Below are positions 1 to 6,522 of a stretch of 8,467 nucleotides of DNA, piece after piece. This DNA is from an uncultured Clostridia bacterium. Lineage in GTDB: Bacteria; Bacillota; Clostridia; Oscillospirales; Ruminococcaceae. Below the pieces are notes generated by a model. That model saw only the letters and a program-made list of their open reading frames with translations. It searched no databases and was not told the DNA's origin. A program made the translations under genes and the position numbers. Location: positions 1-8,467 of the forward strand of contig CAMEQX010000044.1 in NCBI GenBank assembly GCA_945933905.1, written 5' to 3'. The first letter of the stretch is position 1; each line of letters opens with the position of its first letter.

Positions 1-539
1 TACATCTCGGGGGTGTTCTCGGTGTAATAGTTCACGAGAATTATGCCCTCGCAGGTGTATTTCATCGCGAATTTGTGTACCGCCGCAGTAAAGCCCTCTT
101 TCAGCCCGCCGCCGCTTTTCAGCACTTTATTCACCAGCGATTTAACATCAACCGTGAGGTAGGCGCAGAGGTTTGCTCTATGCGCGGCTCCTATCATCTC
201 GTTGAGAATTCCGTCCGTTTTCTCCGGCTCAAAATCGTAAAAATCCTCGCCCTCAGCCGAGGTGTTTATCACAACCGCGTTCATTCCAAGCCCGATAATA
301 TCCGTGCAAAGCGCAGTCAAATCGCTTTCGCTGTCAAAATCAACCTTAGGCGTGAGGAAAACTGCTCGCATATCGTTTTGAAGATAGATTTTGCTCTCGG
401 CGTAAACAGGAGCCTGCACGCCGCCTGTTTCGGCTGTACCCGAAGCTTCCTCGTTTGTCGAGGCAGAAACTGTTATTGTTGAAGAAAAAATCGCGAGGCA
501 CAAAATCGCCGAAATAATTCCCCTAAATAGCTTTTTCAT
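1..539 (-). CDS. Secreted GHL10-like (DUF187-type) protein, divergent, 3' end cut by window edge
   Basis: An open frame runs from ATG at 539-537 to the left edge with no stop (179 codons seen). The start has GGGGA seven bases upstream and lies 15 nt after the stop of the preceding GHL10 gene, so the two are probably co-transcribed. Residues 1-27 form a Sec signal peptide (MKKLF, a hydrophobic core, then TVSAS, likely cut after Ala); there is no lipobox, so the product is probably released. From about residue 57 the chain follows the GHL10 TIM-barrel pattern seen next door: RAVFLTPKVDF matches the first strand, IIGLGMNAVVIN matches the neighbour's KSLGINTVYVHV, GAAHRANLCAYL matches EEAHERGLSFQAW, and CEGIILVNYYTE matches VDGVHIDAYFYP. 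The Asp of the neighbour's DAYFYP and the Arg of VHVR are not kept, so it may be inactive or have another specificity. The function is unknown; the family link is inferred by eye and the C-terminal half is not visible. Confidence 0.72.
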   Translation of the reverse strand, partial: MKKLFRGIISAILCLAIFSSTITVSASTNEEASGTAETGGVQAPVYAESKIYLQNDMRAVFLTPKVDFDSESDLTALCTDIIGLGMNAVVINTSAEGEDFYDFEPEKTDGILNEMIGAAHRANLCAYLTVDVKSLVNKVLKSGGGLKEGFTAAVHKFAMKYTCEGIILVNYYTENTPEM

Positions 540-554
540 AACTTTTCCCCGTTT

Positions 555-2072
555 TTAATTCATCGCGGCTTTCAGCGCGTCAATTTCTCGGTCAACCTGA
601 CTTTGCACGGAATAATCCGCGTTAAAGACGGCACCGTAGCTGTAAATTCCTATTCCCCCATAGGCAGCAAGCTCGCGTGAAACCAAAAATTGCCGCTTTA
701 AAATATCCTCGTCCGTTATCCACTCTTGATTTCCCTCGCCCGCCCATTTGTCCTCAAGACCAAGCTTTGCCGAGGTTATTCCGACAATAAGCGGGATATT
801 TCCAGAATATGCCATATTATTCCAAGTGTTTACGCACTCCTCAAACGGCTCGGCGGAATTCTTGAAACCATAGTAAATCTGCGGCATTATGTAGTCGATA
901 TAGCCGCTTTCGGCGCACCATTTCTTAACGTCCGCGTACATATAGTTGTAGTTGTTGTAGATACTTCCCTGACAGCTTACTCCGAAAATCGCAGAGCTGT
1001 TGCCGCGCTTCACCGCCTTATAGAGCGAAGAAACAAGCTTGTCGCAGTTTGCAAGTCTGAACTCCGAGAGCGACGACAAGCCGCTTTGGGAGAACGCCGC
1101 GCTGTCGAACTAAGTATCGGTTGTGGGATAGAAATAGGCGTCAATGTGAACGCCGTCAACATCGTAATTTGCCGTGATTTCACGCGCGCCGTTCGCGATA
1201 AGCTCGATAACCTCGCTGTACGCGGGATTTAAATAGTAGTAGCTTCCAACCTGAACCAGCCGCGTTTCGCCGCCCGCCCAGCTGTACAGCGGATTGCCGC
1301 TTTCGCGCCCGATATCCGACACCGCGCACGCGCGAAGCGGATTTATCCACGCCTGAAACGACAGCCCTCGCTCGTGCGCTTCCTCAACCATAACATCAAG
1401 CGGGTCATAATAGCCGCCGAGATATTTGGTTCTCGGGAAATAATCCGAGCTGTAATAGGCGTCGCCGTGTGAACGAACGTGAACGTAAACCGTGTTAATT
1501 CCAAGCGATTTGCAGTTGTCGTAAATGTACGAAATCCCGCTTCTGAAGTCGCTTTCCGTGCCGCTCAAAATCCCCGCGAGGTCTATGTAAGAAATCCAAA
1601 TTCCCTTTACCTCGGAGTAATTCATCGCGCGATAGCTGTTTGAGCCGAAATTCGCGGGAGGAAGCTCCGTTGTTGATGATGAGCAGCTCGTTTGCGTTGA
1701 AGATGAAGAAGATGATGAAGACAAGCTTTCGGTTGATGAAGCGATTGCTGAAGAGCTTGAAGAAATGTCCGAGGAGCTTTGAGAAACACTTTCGGCAGCG
1801 GAATAGCTTGCTTCCTCCGTTGTCGAGGTTTTTCCGCCTTCAGATGAGGTTGAATAGCTCGATGAGCTTGACGAAACGCTCTCCGAGGAACTTTGCGATG
1901 ATGAATTGACGGAATAGGACGTGCTTGAGCCGTAGGAAATCACGCCCTCGGACGAACCGAGCGACACTCCCCCCGCGTCAATCACGCTCACATTTTCCTT
2001 CTTCTCCTGAGCCTTGCACCCGCAAAGCACAAGCGCCGCCGCAGCCGCTAAAGCAATAATTCTGTTTTTCAT
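555..2072 (-). pseudogene. GHL10-family glycoside hydrolase lipoprotein (DigH/YngK-like) interrupted by an in-frame TAG
   Basis: One reading frame of 505 codons is interrupted only by TAG at 1112-1110 (codon 321), giving fragments 2072-1110 and, downstream in the same frame, 1109-555. Residues 1-19 are a lipoprotein signal with lipobox LCGC (Cys19). Residues 45-135 are a Ser-rich linker. The GHL10 TIM barrel begins near 150, with KGIWISYIDL, SLGINTVYVHVRSHGDAYY, EEAHERGLSFQAWINPLR and DGVHIDAYFYPTTDT before the amber, then FDSAAF and YIDYIMPQIYYGF after it. These follow the order of E. coli DigH (YddW), which cleaves peptide-free peptidoglycan glycan strands, so a cell-wall or surface glycan role is inferred. 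The stop falls in the middle of the barrel, so the short product should be inactive. No frameshift or second stop follows in 184 codons, which fits a recent nonsense mutation, a read error or readthrough. The ATG has GGGGA as ribosome site and a sigma-A promoter upstream. Confidence 0.82.
1110..1112 (-). other. In-frame amber (TAG) codon inside the GHL10 gene
   Basis: On the minus strand the codons read ACC GAT ACT TAG TTC GAC AGC. Family pattern (DYFYPT..., then FD) continues across the TAG without a shift, so this single codon is the only break. One base change from GAG, AAG, CAG or TCG would make it. None of the seven other stop positions in the window (four TAA, three TGA) is TAG. Confidence 0.85.
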
Positions 2073-2080
2073 TGTTTTTT

Positions 2081-2084
2081 CCCC
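2081..2084 (-). promoter_or_regulatory. Ribosome binding site of the GHL10 gene
   Basis: GGGGA lies eight bases before the ATG at 2072-2070 on the minus strand, and fixes that ATG as the start; the lipoprotein signal begins directly there (MKNRII). Confidence 0.6.
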
Positions 2085-2117
2085 AAATATGATATATTTC
2101 TACTTATAGTTATATTT

Positions 2118-2146
2118 ATTTTACCATATAAATACAATTTTGTCAA
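2118..2146 (-). promoter_or_regulatory. Sigma-A promoter for the GHL10 gene pair
   Basis: On the minus strand TTGACA (2146-2141) is separated by exactly 17 bases from TAAAAT (2123-2118). The start of transcription is expected near 2111, giving an A/T-rich leader of about 40 nt before the ATG. The -35 hexamer overlaps one arm of the inverted repeat at 2145-2165. Confidence 0.82.
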
Positions 2147-2165
2147 TACTTTTAATTAAAGTATT
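2145..2165. repeat. Inverted repeat overlapping the GHL10 -35 box
   Basis: Two perfect 8-bp arms, AATACTTT and AAAGTATT, flank a 5-base AT centre. The repeat spans the end of the M50 gene (its stop is 2166-2164) and the first bases of the -35 box. It may be a repressor site or a weak A/T-rich hairpin; its position suggests an operator, but AT-rich symmetry can arise by chance. Confidence 0.4.
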
Positions 2166-2739
2166 ACTTGTTTTTCAAGCCAAATGAAGCGAGGAGATAG
2201 ACAACTGTTGTGATAAGAGAAAACGTTCCGCTCCCGAAAAAATACATAAAAAATGCACCTGCCGCCGCCGAAATAACAGCCGCAATTTTCATTATAAAAT
2301 CAACCTTTTCCGCTTTACAGTGCCTTATCACAAAGCTTTTCATCAGTGCAGCTCCGTCGTATTCTCCGATGGGAAGCAGATTGAAAATCCCTGTAAAAAG
2401 ATTGATAAGAGCCGCAACTTTTTCTCCCGCAAGCCACAAAACTCCCGCGAAAACAAAATTCCCCGCGCTCCCCGCAAGAAGCACGATATTTCTCTTGAAG
2501 CGCGGCGCTTTGTCGATTAAATCGGAGGAAATCCTAATTCCCGCGCCGTAAAAGGTTATCGTATCGACGGGAATTGAGAAAATTATCATCATTACAAGAT
2601 GCGACATTTCGTGAAGCGCGCAGGCTATGATTGCCGAAAATCCGAAAGCGCCGCCGTCCGTGAGCATAAAAAACGCAATTACCGCGAAAAACGTGAAATC
2701 AAAGCAAACGCGCGTGTTTTTTAGATTAAGCTGTATCAT
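2164..2739 (-). CDS. Small M50 / site-2 zinc metalloprotease, SpoIVFB-like core
   Basis: The 191-residue product is a minimal intramembrane zinc protease. The zinc motif HEMSH (His43, Glu44, His47) lies in a hydrophobic segment, LLAGSAGNF (88-95) matches the family's small-residue-plus-Asn motif, and NLLPIGEYDG (120-129) supplies the third zinc ligand, Asp128, of the NxxPxxxxDG motif. Hydrophobic stretches at about 14-27, 34-58, 86-120 and 150-188 imply four to six membrane spans. SpoIVFB, which activates pro-sigma-K, has the same core but carries an extra CBS domain that is absent here, so the substrate cannot be named. All catalytic residues seem to be present. The ATG at 2739-2737 has only a weak GCGGAA site. 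A strong terminator lies 32 nt upstream with little room for a promoter, so expression may be low or depend on readthrough. The following GHL10 gene has its own promoter. Confidence 0.85.
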   Translation of the reverse strand: MIQLNLKNTRVCFDFTFFAVIAFFMLTDGGAFGFSAIIACALHEMSHLVMMIIFSIPVDTITFYGAGIRISSDLIDKAPRFKRNIVLLAGSAGNFVFAGVLWLAGEKVAALINLFTGIFNLLPIGEYDGAALMKSFVIRHCKAEKVDFIMKIAAVISAAAGAFFMYFFGSGTFSLITTVVYLLASFGLKNK

Positions 2740-2762
2740 ACGATATTTTATTCCGCGGTTGT

Positions 2763-2799
2763 CCGAAAAAGAACGCTCCGCGAAGCCTCACGGAGCGTT
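2763..2799 (-). terminator. Intrinsic terminator after the cellulase / S26-like operon (possibly bidirectional)
   Basis: Stem AACGCTCCGTGA pairs with TCGCGGAGCGTT around the loop GGCT (2799-2772; 12 bp with one T-G pair), followed on the minus strand by CTTTTT. It begins five bases after the TGA of the S26-like gene. The plus-strand copy is also followed by a T-run, but no plus-strand gene ends here. Confidence 0.85.
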
Positions 2800-2803
2800 T
2801 TTA

Positions 2804-3949
2804 TCAATGCTTGTTTGTAATTCCCGATAAAATATCGTCAATTTCATAGCGGTTTTTGTCGCGCTTGTCGTCATCGTCCTTCATCAAATCCTCAACGCGT
2901 TTGTTTGCAATAATCTGCGAGCTGCGCTTTGTGGAAGTCCTGTTCGGAAAAGCCGCAGTTTTCTCTTCATCGCGGTTTTCCTCGGGAACGGACGGCTTTT
3001 TCGGCAGATGCTTGCTTATCTGCGGCACCTTAGACTGCGTGAAAAACGCGTCGCTTGCGTCGTTCTTCTGGAAAATCGGAAGCTCCTCGGTTTTCTCGCG
3101 CTTGGGAGAACCTTCCGTTCCCTTTTTTCTTGTCGTGACCTTTTCCGACGGGATTTCAACCTTAAATGTGTTCACGTCATTTTCGGTTATCGGCTTAACA
3201 ACCGCCGCTTTCCTCGGAGCAGGCTCGCTTGGTTTTTTGTCGGTGAGCGGCATAATCGGGCGCTGTTCCCTTTCAGCCTTTTTCTGTCTTGCAGCATACG
3301 AAAACAGCACGTCATCGGCGACTTTACCCGACTTTGCGGCGTTTCTCGAATAAGTTCCCTTGCCGTCGGCAGAAACCGAAATTCCCGTCTGACTTGAAAT
3401 TTCATCGGGCATATTTTTCACCTGAGGGATAACCTCGGGCGGCGGCATTTTCGCCACAAACGCCTTTATTATATCGTACAGAATAAGCGCAATACACGGC
3501 AAAACCGCAATACAGAATATCCCGAACGGCGATTTCACAAATCCGATTATCGCGCCGAGAACCGTGCTGCAATAGTCCGCTCTTCCCACAAGGTCGCTTT
3601 CGGGCAGAATATAATCGCCGCCGTTCTCCATAACCTTGATGTAATAAACGCCGTCCTCCGCGTAATATTCCCGCGCATAGCCCATTGTATAGGTCTTTTC
3701 CTCGCCCTTTGTGTAAAGGAGAAGCTTTCCCGTGATAACATCGCTGAGCTCGCATTTCTGCACGATAACCGCGCTGTTTTTCGGAGCTGTTTGGATTTCG
3801 TCCGTTTGAACCATATAAATATTGAAGCCGAAAATGTTCACCACATCGGACGACCTAAACGCTGCCGCTGTCACAATCATAACAATGCACACCGCCAGCA
3901 TAAGTCCGCAAAGAACATATCCGAAAACGCGCGCGACTTTTCTTCCCAA
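2804..3949 (-). CDS. Two-span membrane protein with a degenerate SipW-like S26 signal peptidase domain
   Basis: This 381-residue protein has a membrane span at about 8-31, an outer domain at 35-135, a second span at 142-165 and a hydrophilic, charged, probably disordered cytoplasmic tail of about 215 residues. The order resembles SipW/S26B signal peptidases: GFNIYMVQTDEIQ sits where the catalytic SGSMEP belongs, SDVITGKLLLY where xxVGDVITY belongs, TYTMGYAR where VTHRV belongs, ESDLVGRA where xxVVGKV belongs, then GFVKSPFGIF and the second span. The nucleophile Ser (Thr49 at best) and the base His (Met89) are missing, so it should be inactive as a peptidase. The tail ends in RYEIDDILSGI, which may be a docking motif. 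The start is TTG (3949-3947), set by AGAGGTG seven bases upstream and an in-frame TGA six bases upstream of it. It follows the cellulase by 37 nt with no terminator between, so they probably share a transcript. The function is unknown. Confidence 0.72.
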   Translation of the reverse strand: MGRKVARVFGYVLCGLMLAVCIVMIVTAAAFRSSDVVNIFGFNIYMVQTDEIQTAPKNSAVIVQKCELSDVITGKLLLYTKGEEKTYTMGYAREYYAEDGVYYIKVMENGGDYILPESDLVGRADYCSTVLGAIIGFVKSPFGIFCIAVLPCIALILYDIIKAFVAKMPPPEVIPQVKNMPDEISSQTGISVSADGKGTYSRNAAKSGKVADDVLFSYAARQKKAEREQRPIMPLTDKKPSEPAPRKAAVVKPITENDVNTFKVEIPSEKVTTRKKGTEGSPKREKTEELPIFQKNDASDAFFTQSKVPQISKHLPKKPSVPEENRDEEKTAAFPNRTSTKRSSQIIANKRVEDLMKDDDDKRDKNRYEIDDILSGITNKH

Positions 3950-3956
3950 ATTTTTT

Positions 3957-3963
3957 CACCTCT
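3957..3963 (-). promoter_or_regulatory. Ribosome binding site that sets the TTG start of the S26-like gene
   Basis: AGAGGTG lies seven bases before TTG at 3949-3947. The nearby GTG is out of frame and an in-frame TGA precedes the TTG, so no longer start is possible. Confidence 0.75.
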
Positions 3964-3986
3964 TTAAGTGTGGAGTACCCTTGATT

Positions 3987-6050
3987 TTACAGTCCCTTTG
4001 CGGAAGAAAGCGTAATTCCGTTTTCGCCGAGAGGGATTGCGTGGTCAAGACCGACAAATTTTCCGCTTTCCTGCCACAAAACCTCTTTCACGAAATTGTA
4101 CTTCTCGGTATCCCACGTCTTGAAATCATCGAGAACCAGTCCGCCCGTATCGCCGGAGTTTGCGTTAAAGCACCAGAATGTGTGGTTCAAGTGGAAATTC
4201 TTGATAAGAGTACGCATACAGGTCATCCACGTCAAATTCGGTTCTCTCATAAATCCGCCCCATTCGCCGATAAGCAGCGGAGCGATGTTTTCTTTCTGAA
4301 TGTAGAGCCAGTTGTCGTTCCAGCAGTCTCTCATAAGGCTGTTGTAATCGTACCCGCCTTTAAACCACGGCTGCTCATAAACCGTAGGTCCATAGTCATG
4401 CGGCGAATATACAAGCTTGTTCTGATATTTCCCGAGATTTATGGGATAATCGCGAACACCGCGCAGATTTCCGCCCCACCAGTTGTTATAATAATCCTTC
4501 TCGTTTGTGGATTTATAATCGGAATTTGACTTATCCTTGGGATAAATCTCCGTTCCCTCAACCATAATCAGCACGTTCGGATTTATCGCAAGAATTTTCT
4601 TTGCAGCGGTTTCCGCGGTGTATTTCCAGTTGTTGATATCGGTCGAGTCATTCCATATTGCCTTGTTTGTTTCGTGAGGTTTGCCGTGAGGCTCGTTTTT
4701 GATATCGATTGCAATTATCGTATCGTTGTTCTTGTAGCGCGCGGCAAGCCACTCCAGCGCGTGATAATAGTCGTTTACGGTAACCTTGTCGGTGTACCAG
4801 AGATTTACGATATGTCCCATAGCGTCGGTTTCCGCGCAGTGAATGTCGGGCATAACTTTCATTCCGTTTTCCTCGGCGAGCTTCAGGAAATACTCGAATA
4901 TCTCAAGGCTGTTCATATTGTTCAGCTCGGGATTGTAGGCGTTGTTGTAGTTTGCTTTGGGGAACTCTCCCGACGCCCATTGATTGATAAGCTGCGCCGA
5001 CATAGGCACTCTGATAAGGTTAAATCCGTGGTCAGCGATTGCCTTAACCGTGGGGACAAGCTGGCTGTTCCAAAGACCGTCGAAGGTGTTTGTGCCGGTG
5101 TTATAGCCGAACCAGTTCACTCCCGTAAGCCAAACCTGTTTTCCGTTTTTGTCGAGAATTTTGTTTCCGTCAGTGTGCAGCCAGTCATCGCCCTGAACCG
5201 CATTTTCCGAGCGCGTGAGCAATTCCTTGACATCGGAAGAAGTCGGCGTGTAATTCGTGTTGTTATTGTTATTCTGACTTGAGCTCTGATTGTTGTTTTG
5301 ATTGTTGTTCTGATTGTTATTGTTTGAGCTGCTTGACGGAGTGCCGCTTCCCGAGCCGCCCGATGAATTGAGCGCGGACGGCGAGCTGTAATTAAATCCG
5401 CCCGAAACCGAGCCGTTTGCGGCAATATTTCCGTTGTAATCAACGTTTGTAACGGTTACGGTTGTGCCGTTCACCGAGAAATTTCCGCCCCAAGAATTTG
5501 TGATTTTGAAGCCGCTCGGTACCGTGAAAGAAACCTTCCAGCCGCTTACAGCGCTGCTTGAGTTGTTCTTGACAACCAGCTCCGCAGAACCGCACTTGTT
5601 TCCGCCTTCTTCCCAAGTGCTTCCCGTCTTAACCTCGCAGGAAATTCCTCCCGAGGAAACGCTGCTTGACGAGCTTGATGAAGATGGACTTGACGTTGAT
5701 GAACTCGATGAAGACGAGCTGCTCTGCGGATTTTCGGGCTGCTGCGTTGACGAAGAGCTCTCTGCGCTCGAAGAACTCTCCGAGCTGCTTGACGAGCCGA
5801 TTTCAGAAGAACTTGAGCTTTCCGAGGAATATGTACTTTCTCCGCCGACGGGCGCGCCGCCTGCGTTATACTCGCTTGAATTGTCGGAGCTTTCCGGAAG
5901 CGCGGAATTGTCCGAATTATCCGAATTCTCGGAAACTACGCTCGACCACAAGCCGCTCTCGCCCTCAGTCGCGGTGCTTCCCGCGCAGCCTGTTGTCAGT
6001 ATCACTGCGGCAAAAACAAGCGCCGCAGTCTGTTTTAGTTTTTTATTCAT
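3987..6050 (-). CDS. Lipid-anchored CBM2-GH5 endoglucanase (GH5_1-like cellulase)
   Basis: The 687-residue protein probably hydrolyses internal beta-1,4-glucan bonds of cellulose at the cell surface. In order it has a lipoprotein signal (LTTGC, Cys22); an acidic Ser-rich linker (35-133); a CBM2-type module (136-225, with Trp146, Trp171 and Trp187 as candidate surface aromatics); a Ser/Asn/Gln linker (230-270); and a GH5 barrel (about 286-660). Catalytic signatures are complete: acid/base Glu453 in KNEPHG, nucleophile Glu596 in IGEWGG, Arg347 in NLIRVP, His404 in PDIHC, His551 in SPHDYG, and WWGGNLRG. The sequence pattern is close to Acidothermus E1-type GH5_1 enzymes. No dockerin is present, so it is membrane-anchored rather than cellulosomal. 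Start: ATG at 6050-6048, preceded five bases upstream by GGGAGG; a TTG 15 bases earlier lies upstream of that ribosome site and is rejected. A consensus promoter is at 6131-6102. Next gene: the S26-like protein. Confidence 0.93.
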   Translation of the reverse strand: MNKKLKQTAALVFAAVILTTGCAGSTATEGESGLWSSVVSENSDNSDNSALPESSDNSSEYNAGGAPVGGESTYSSESSSSSEIGSSSSSESSSSAESSSSTQQPENPQSSSSSSSSSTSSPSSSSSSSSVSSGGISCEVKTGSTWEEGGNKCGSAELVVKNNSSSAVSGWKVSFTVPSGFKITNSWGGNFSVNGTTVTVTNVDYNGNIAANGSVSGGFNYSSPSALNSSGGSGSGTPSSSSNNNNQNNNQNNNQSSSQNNNNNTNYTPTSSDVKELLTRSENAVQGDDWLHTDGNKILDKNGKQVWLTGVNWFGYNTGTNTFDGLWNSQLVPTVKAIADHGFNLIRVPMSAQLINQWASGEFPKANYNNAYNPELNNMNSLEIFEYFLKLAEENGMKVMPDIHCAETDAMGHIVNLWYTDKVTVNDYYHALEWLAARYKNNDTIIAIDIKNEPHGKPHETNKAIWNDSTDINNWKYTAETAAKKILAINPNVLIMVEGTEIYPKDKSNSDYKSTNEKDYYNNWWGGNLRGVRDYPINLGKYQNKLVYSPHDYGPTVYEQPWFKGGYDYNSLMRDCWNDNWLYIQKENIAPLLIGEWGGFMREPNLTWMTCMRTLIKNFHLNHTFWCFNANSGDTGGLVLDDFKTWDTEKYNFVKEVLWQESGKFVGLDHAIPLGENGITLSSAKGL
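5287..5322 (-). repeat. 12-bp tandem repeat encoding Gln-Asn-Asn-Asn units in the cellulase linker
   Basis: Three 12-bp units (plus-strand forms tgattgttgttt, tgattgttgttc, tgattgttattg) encode NNNQ repeats at about residues 245-256 between the CBM2 and GH5 modules. The unit is a multiple of three, so gain or loss of copies keeps the frame and would only change linker length. Confidence 0.7.
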
Positions 6051-6055
6051 AATTT

Positions 6056-6061
6056 CCTCCC
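6056..6061 (-). promoter_or_regulatory. Ribosome binding site that sets the cellulase start
   Basis: GGGAGG on the minus strand ends five bases before ATG at 6050-6048. The in-frame TTG at 6065-6063 lies upstream of this site and so cannot use it. Confidence 0.85.
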
Positions 6062-6101
6062 GCAAAGCAATTTACAAGTGAAAAATATCAATATATAATA
6101 T

Positions 6102-6131
6102 ATTATAACATATTATAATGCAAATTGTCAA
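6102..6131 (-). promoter_or_regulatory. Consensus sigma-A promoter of the cellulase operon
   Basis: On the minus strand a perfect TTGACA (6131-6126) and a perfect TATAAT (6107-6102) are separated by 18 bases. A second TATAAT lies inside the spacer, too close to this -35 to use it. Expected leader length to the ATG is about 45 nt. The promoter starts just beyond the spore-protein terminator. Confidence 0.85.
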
Positions 6132-6140
6132 GAGCAAAAG

Positions 6141-6172
6141 CAAAAATCCCCCGGACTGCTGCCCGAGGGATT
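6141..6172 (-). terminator. Intrinsic terminator of the spore-protein gene
   Basis: On the minus strand AATCCCTCGG pairs with CCGGGGGATT (10 bp, one T-G pair) around an 8-base loop (6172-6145), then a broken T-run TTTGCTTTTG follows. It begins about 20 nt after the stop of the spore protein and separates it from the cellulase promoter. Confidence 0.82.
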
Positions 6173-6192
6173 GCTTCAGGTCAAAATATCGA

Positions 6193-6369
6193 TTACTGAG
6201 CGTTCTGCTCGTAGCTCTCAATCATCTTTTTAACCATCATACCGCCGATAGAGCCTGCCTGTCTTGCGGTGAGGTCGCCGTTGTAGCCGTTGTTGAGGGT
6301 AACGCCAACTTCGTTGGCAGCCTGCATCTTGATGTTGTTAAGATTTGCCTTAGCCTGTTTGTTAGACAT
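6193..6369 (-). CDS. Alpha/beta-type small acid-soluble spore protein (SASP)
   Basis: The 58-residue protein has the hallmark of alpha/beta SASPs, which coat forespore DNA and protect it from UV and heat: the C-terminal block GDLTARQAGSIGGMMVKKMI corresponds to the family's second helix with its conserved GS.GG turn, and NNIKMQAANEVGV corresponds to the first helix. It is slightly shorter than the usual 60-70 residues. The start is ATG at 6369-6367 with AAGGAG seven bases upstream; a longer in-frame extension upstream has no such site. The germination-protease site, usually Glu-Ile-Ala in this helix, reads Gln-Ala-Ala here (Gln18), which may slow degradation on outgrowth. The gene stands alone, with a terminator after it and a complex inverted repeat before it. 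A forespore sigma-G promoter is expected, but none is convincing by eye. It shows that the organism, or its recent ancestor, sporulates. Confidence 0.9.
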   Translation of the reverse strand: MSNKQAKANLNNIKMQAANEVGVTLNNGYNGDLTARQAGSIGGMMVKKMIESYEQNAQ

Positions 6370-6388
6370 AATAATTCTCCTTGAAATC

Positions 6389-6452
6389 AATAATAAGCAA
6401 AGGATTTTCGATTTAACGAAAATTTGTTTATCGCCTTTGCGCTATTATTATT
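6389..6452. repeat. 64-bp three-stem imperfect palindrome upstream of the SASP gene
   Basis: Three stems nest in one structure: 6389-6396 with 6445-6452 (8 bp), 6397-6403 GCAAAGG with 6434-6440 CCTTTGC (7 bp), and 6404-6410 ATTTTCG with 6417-6423 CGAAAAT (7 bp) around a 6-base loop. A 4-base bulge (6441-6444) and a 10-base one-sided loop (6424-6433) interrupt it. It ends about 7 bases upstream of the SASP ribosome site, so it could fold in the leader RNA if transcription starts further out. Confidence 0.55.
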
Positions 6453-6522
6453 TTCACGCTCCGAAGAATTATTAAAGGGAATTGTTGAGCGAAAAGTTAT
6501 AAATTGCTTTTTGCAAAACCGT

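Noticed and set aside
75..482. Plus-strand 135-codon frame at the left edge
   Set aside because: It lies opposite the secreted GHL10-like gene, which has a signal peptide, ribosome site and family motifs; the plus-strand product has no recognisable features.
555..1079. Second half of the GHL10 gene as an independent gene starting at TTG 1079
   Set aside because: No ribosome site precedes this TTG, and the frame is continuous with the upstream fragment apart from the amber codon; it begins in the middle of a TIM barrel.
3402..3755. Minus-strand frame inside the S26-like gene, in another frame
   Set aside because: It is Arg/Gly-rich out-of-frame reading with no start signal; the real frame shows two membrane spans and S26-like order.
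6051..6065. Five-residue N-terminal extension of the cellulase from TTG 6065
   Set aside because: The GGGAGG ribosome site lies inside this stretch and serves the ATG at 6050; the lipoprotein signal begins cleanly there.
5464..6081. Plus-strand frame rich in Asp, Glu and Leu opposite the cellulase
   Set aside because: It is the antisense of the polyserine linker, whose TCN/AGC codons read as Glu, Asp and Leu codons on the other strand; no ribosome site or promoter precedes it.
6385..6425. Forespore (sigma-G/F) promoter for the spore protein, with CTTATTA as a -10
   Set aside because: The -10-like string is one base from the sigma-G consensus, but no -35 match occurs at the proper spacing and it overlaps the palindrome, so it is not called.
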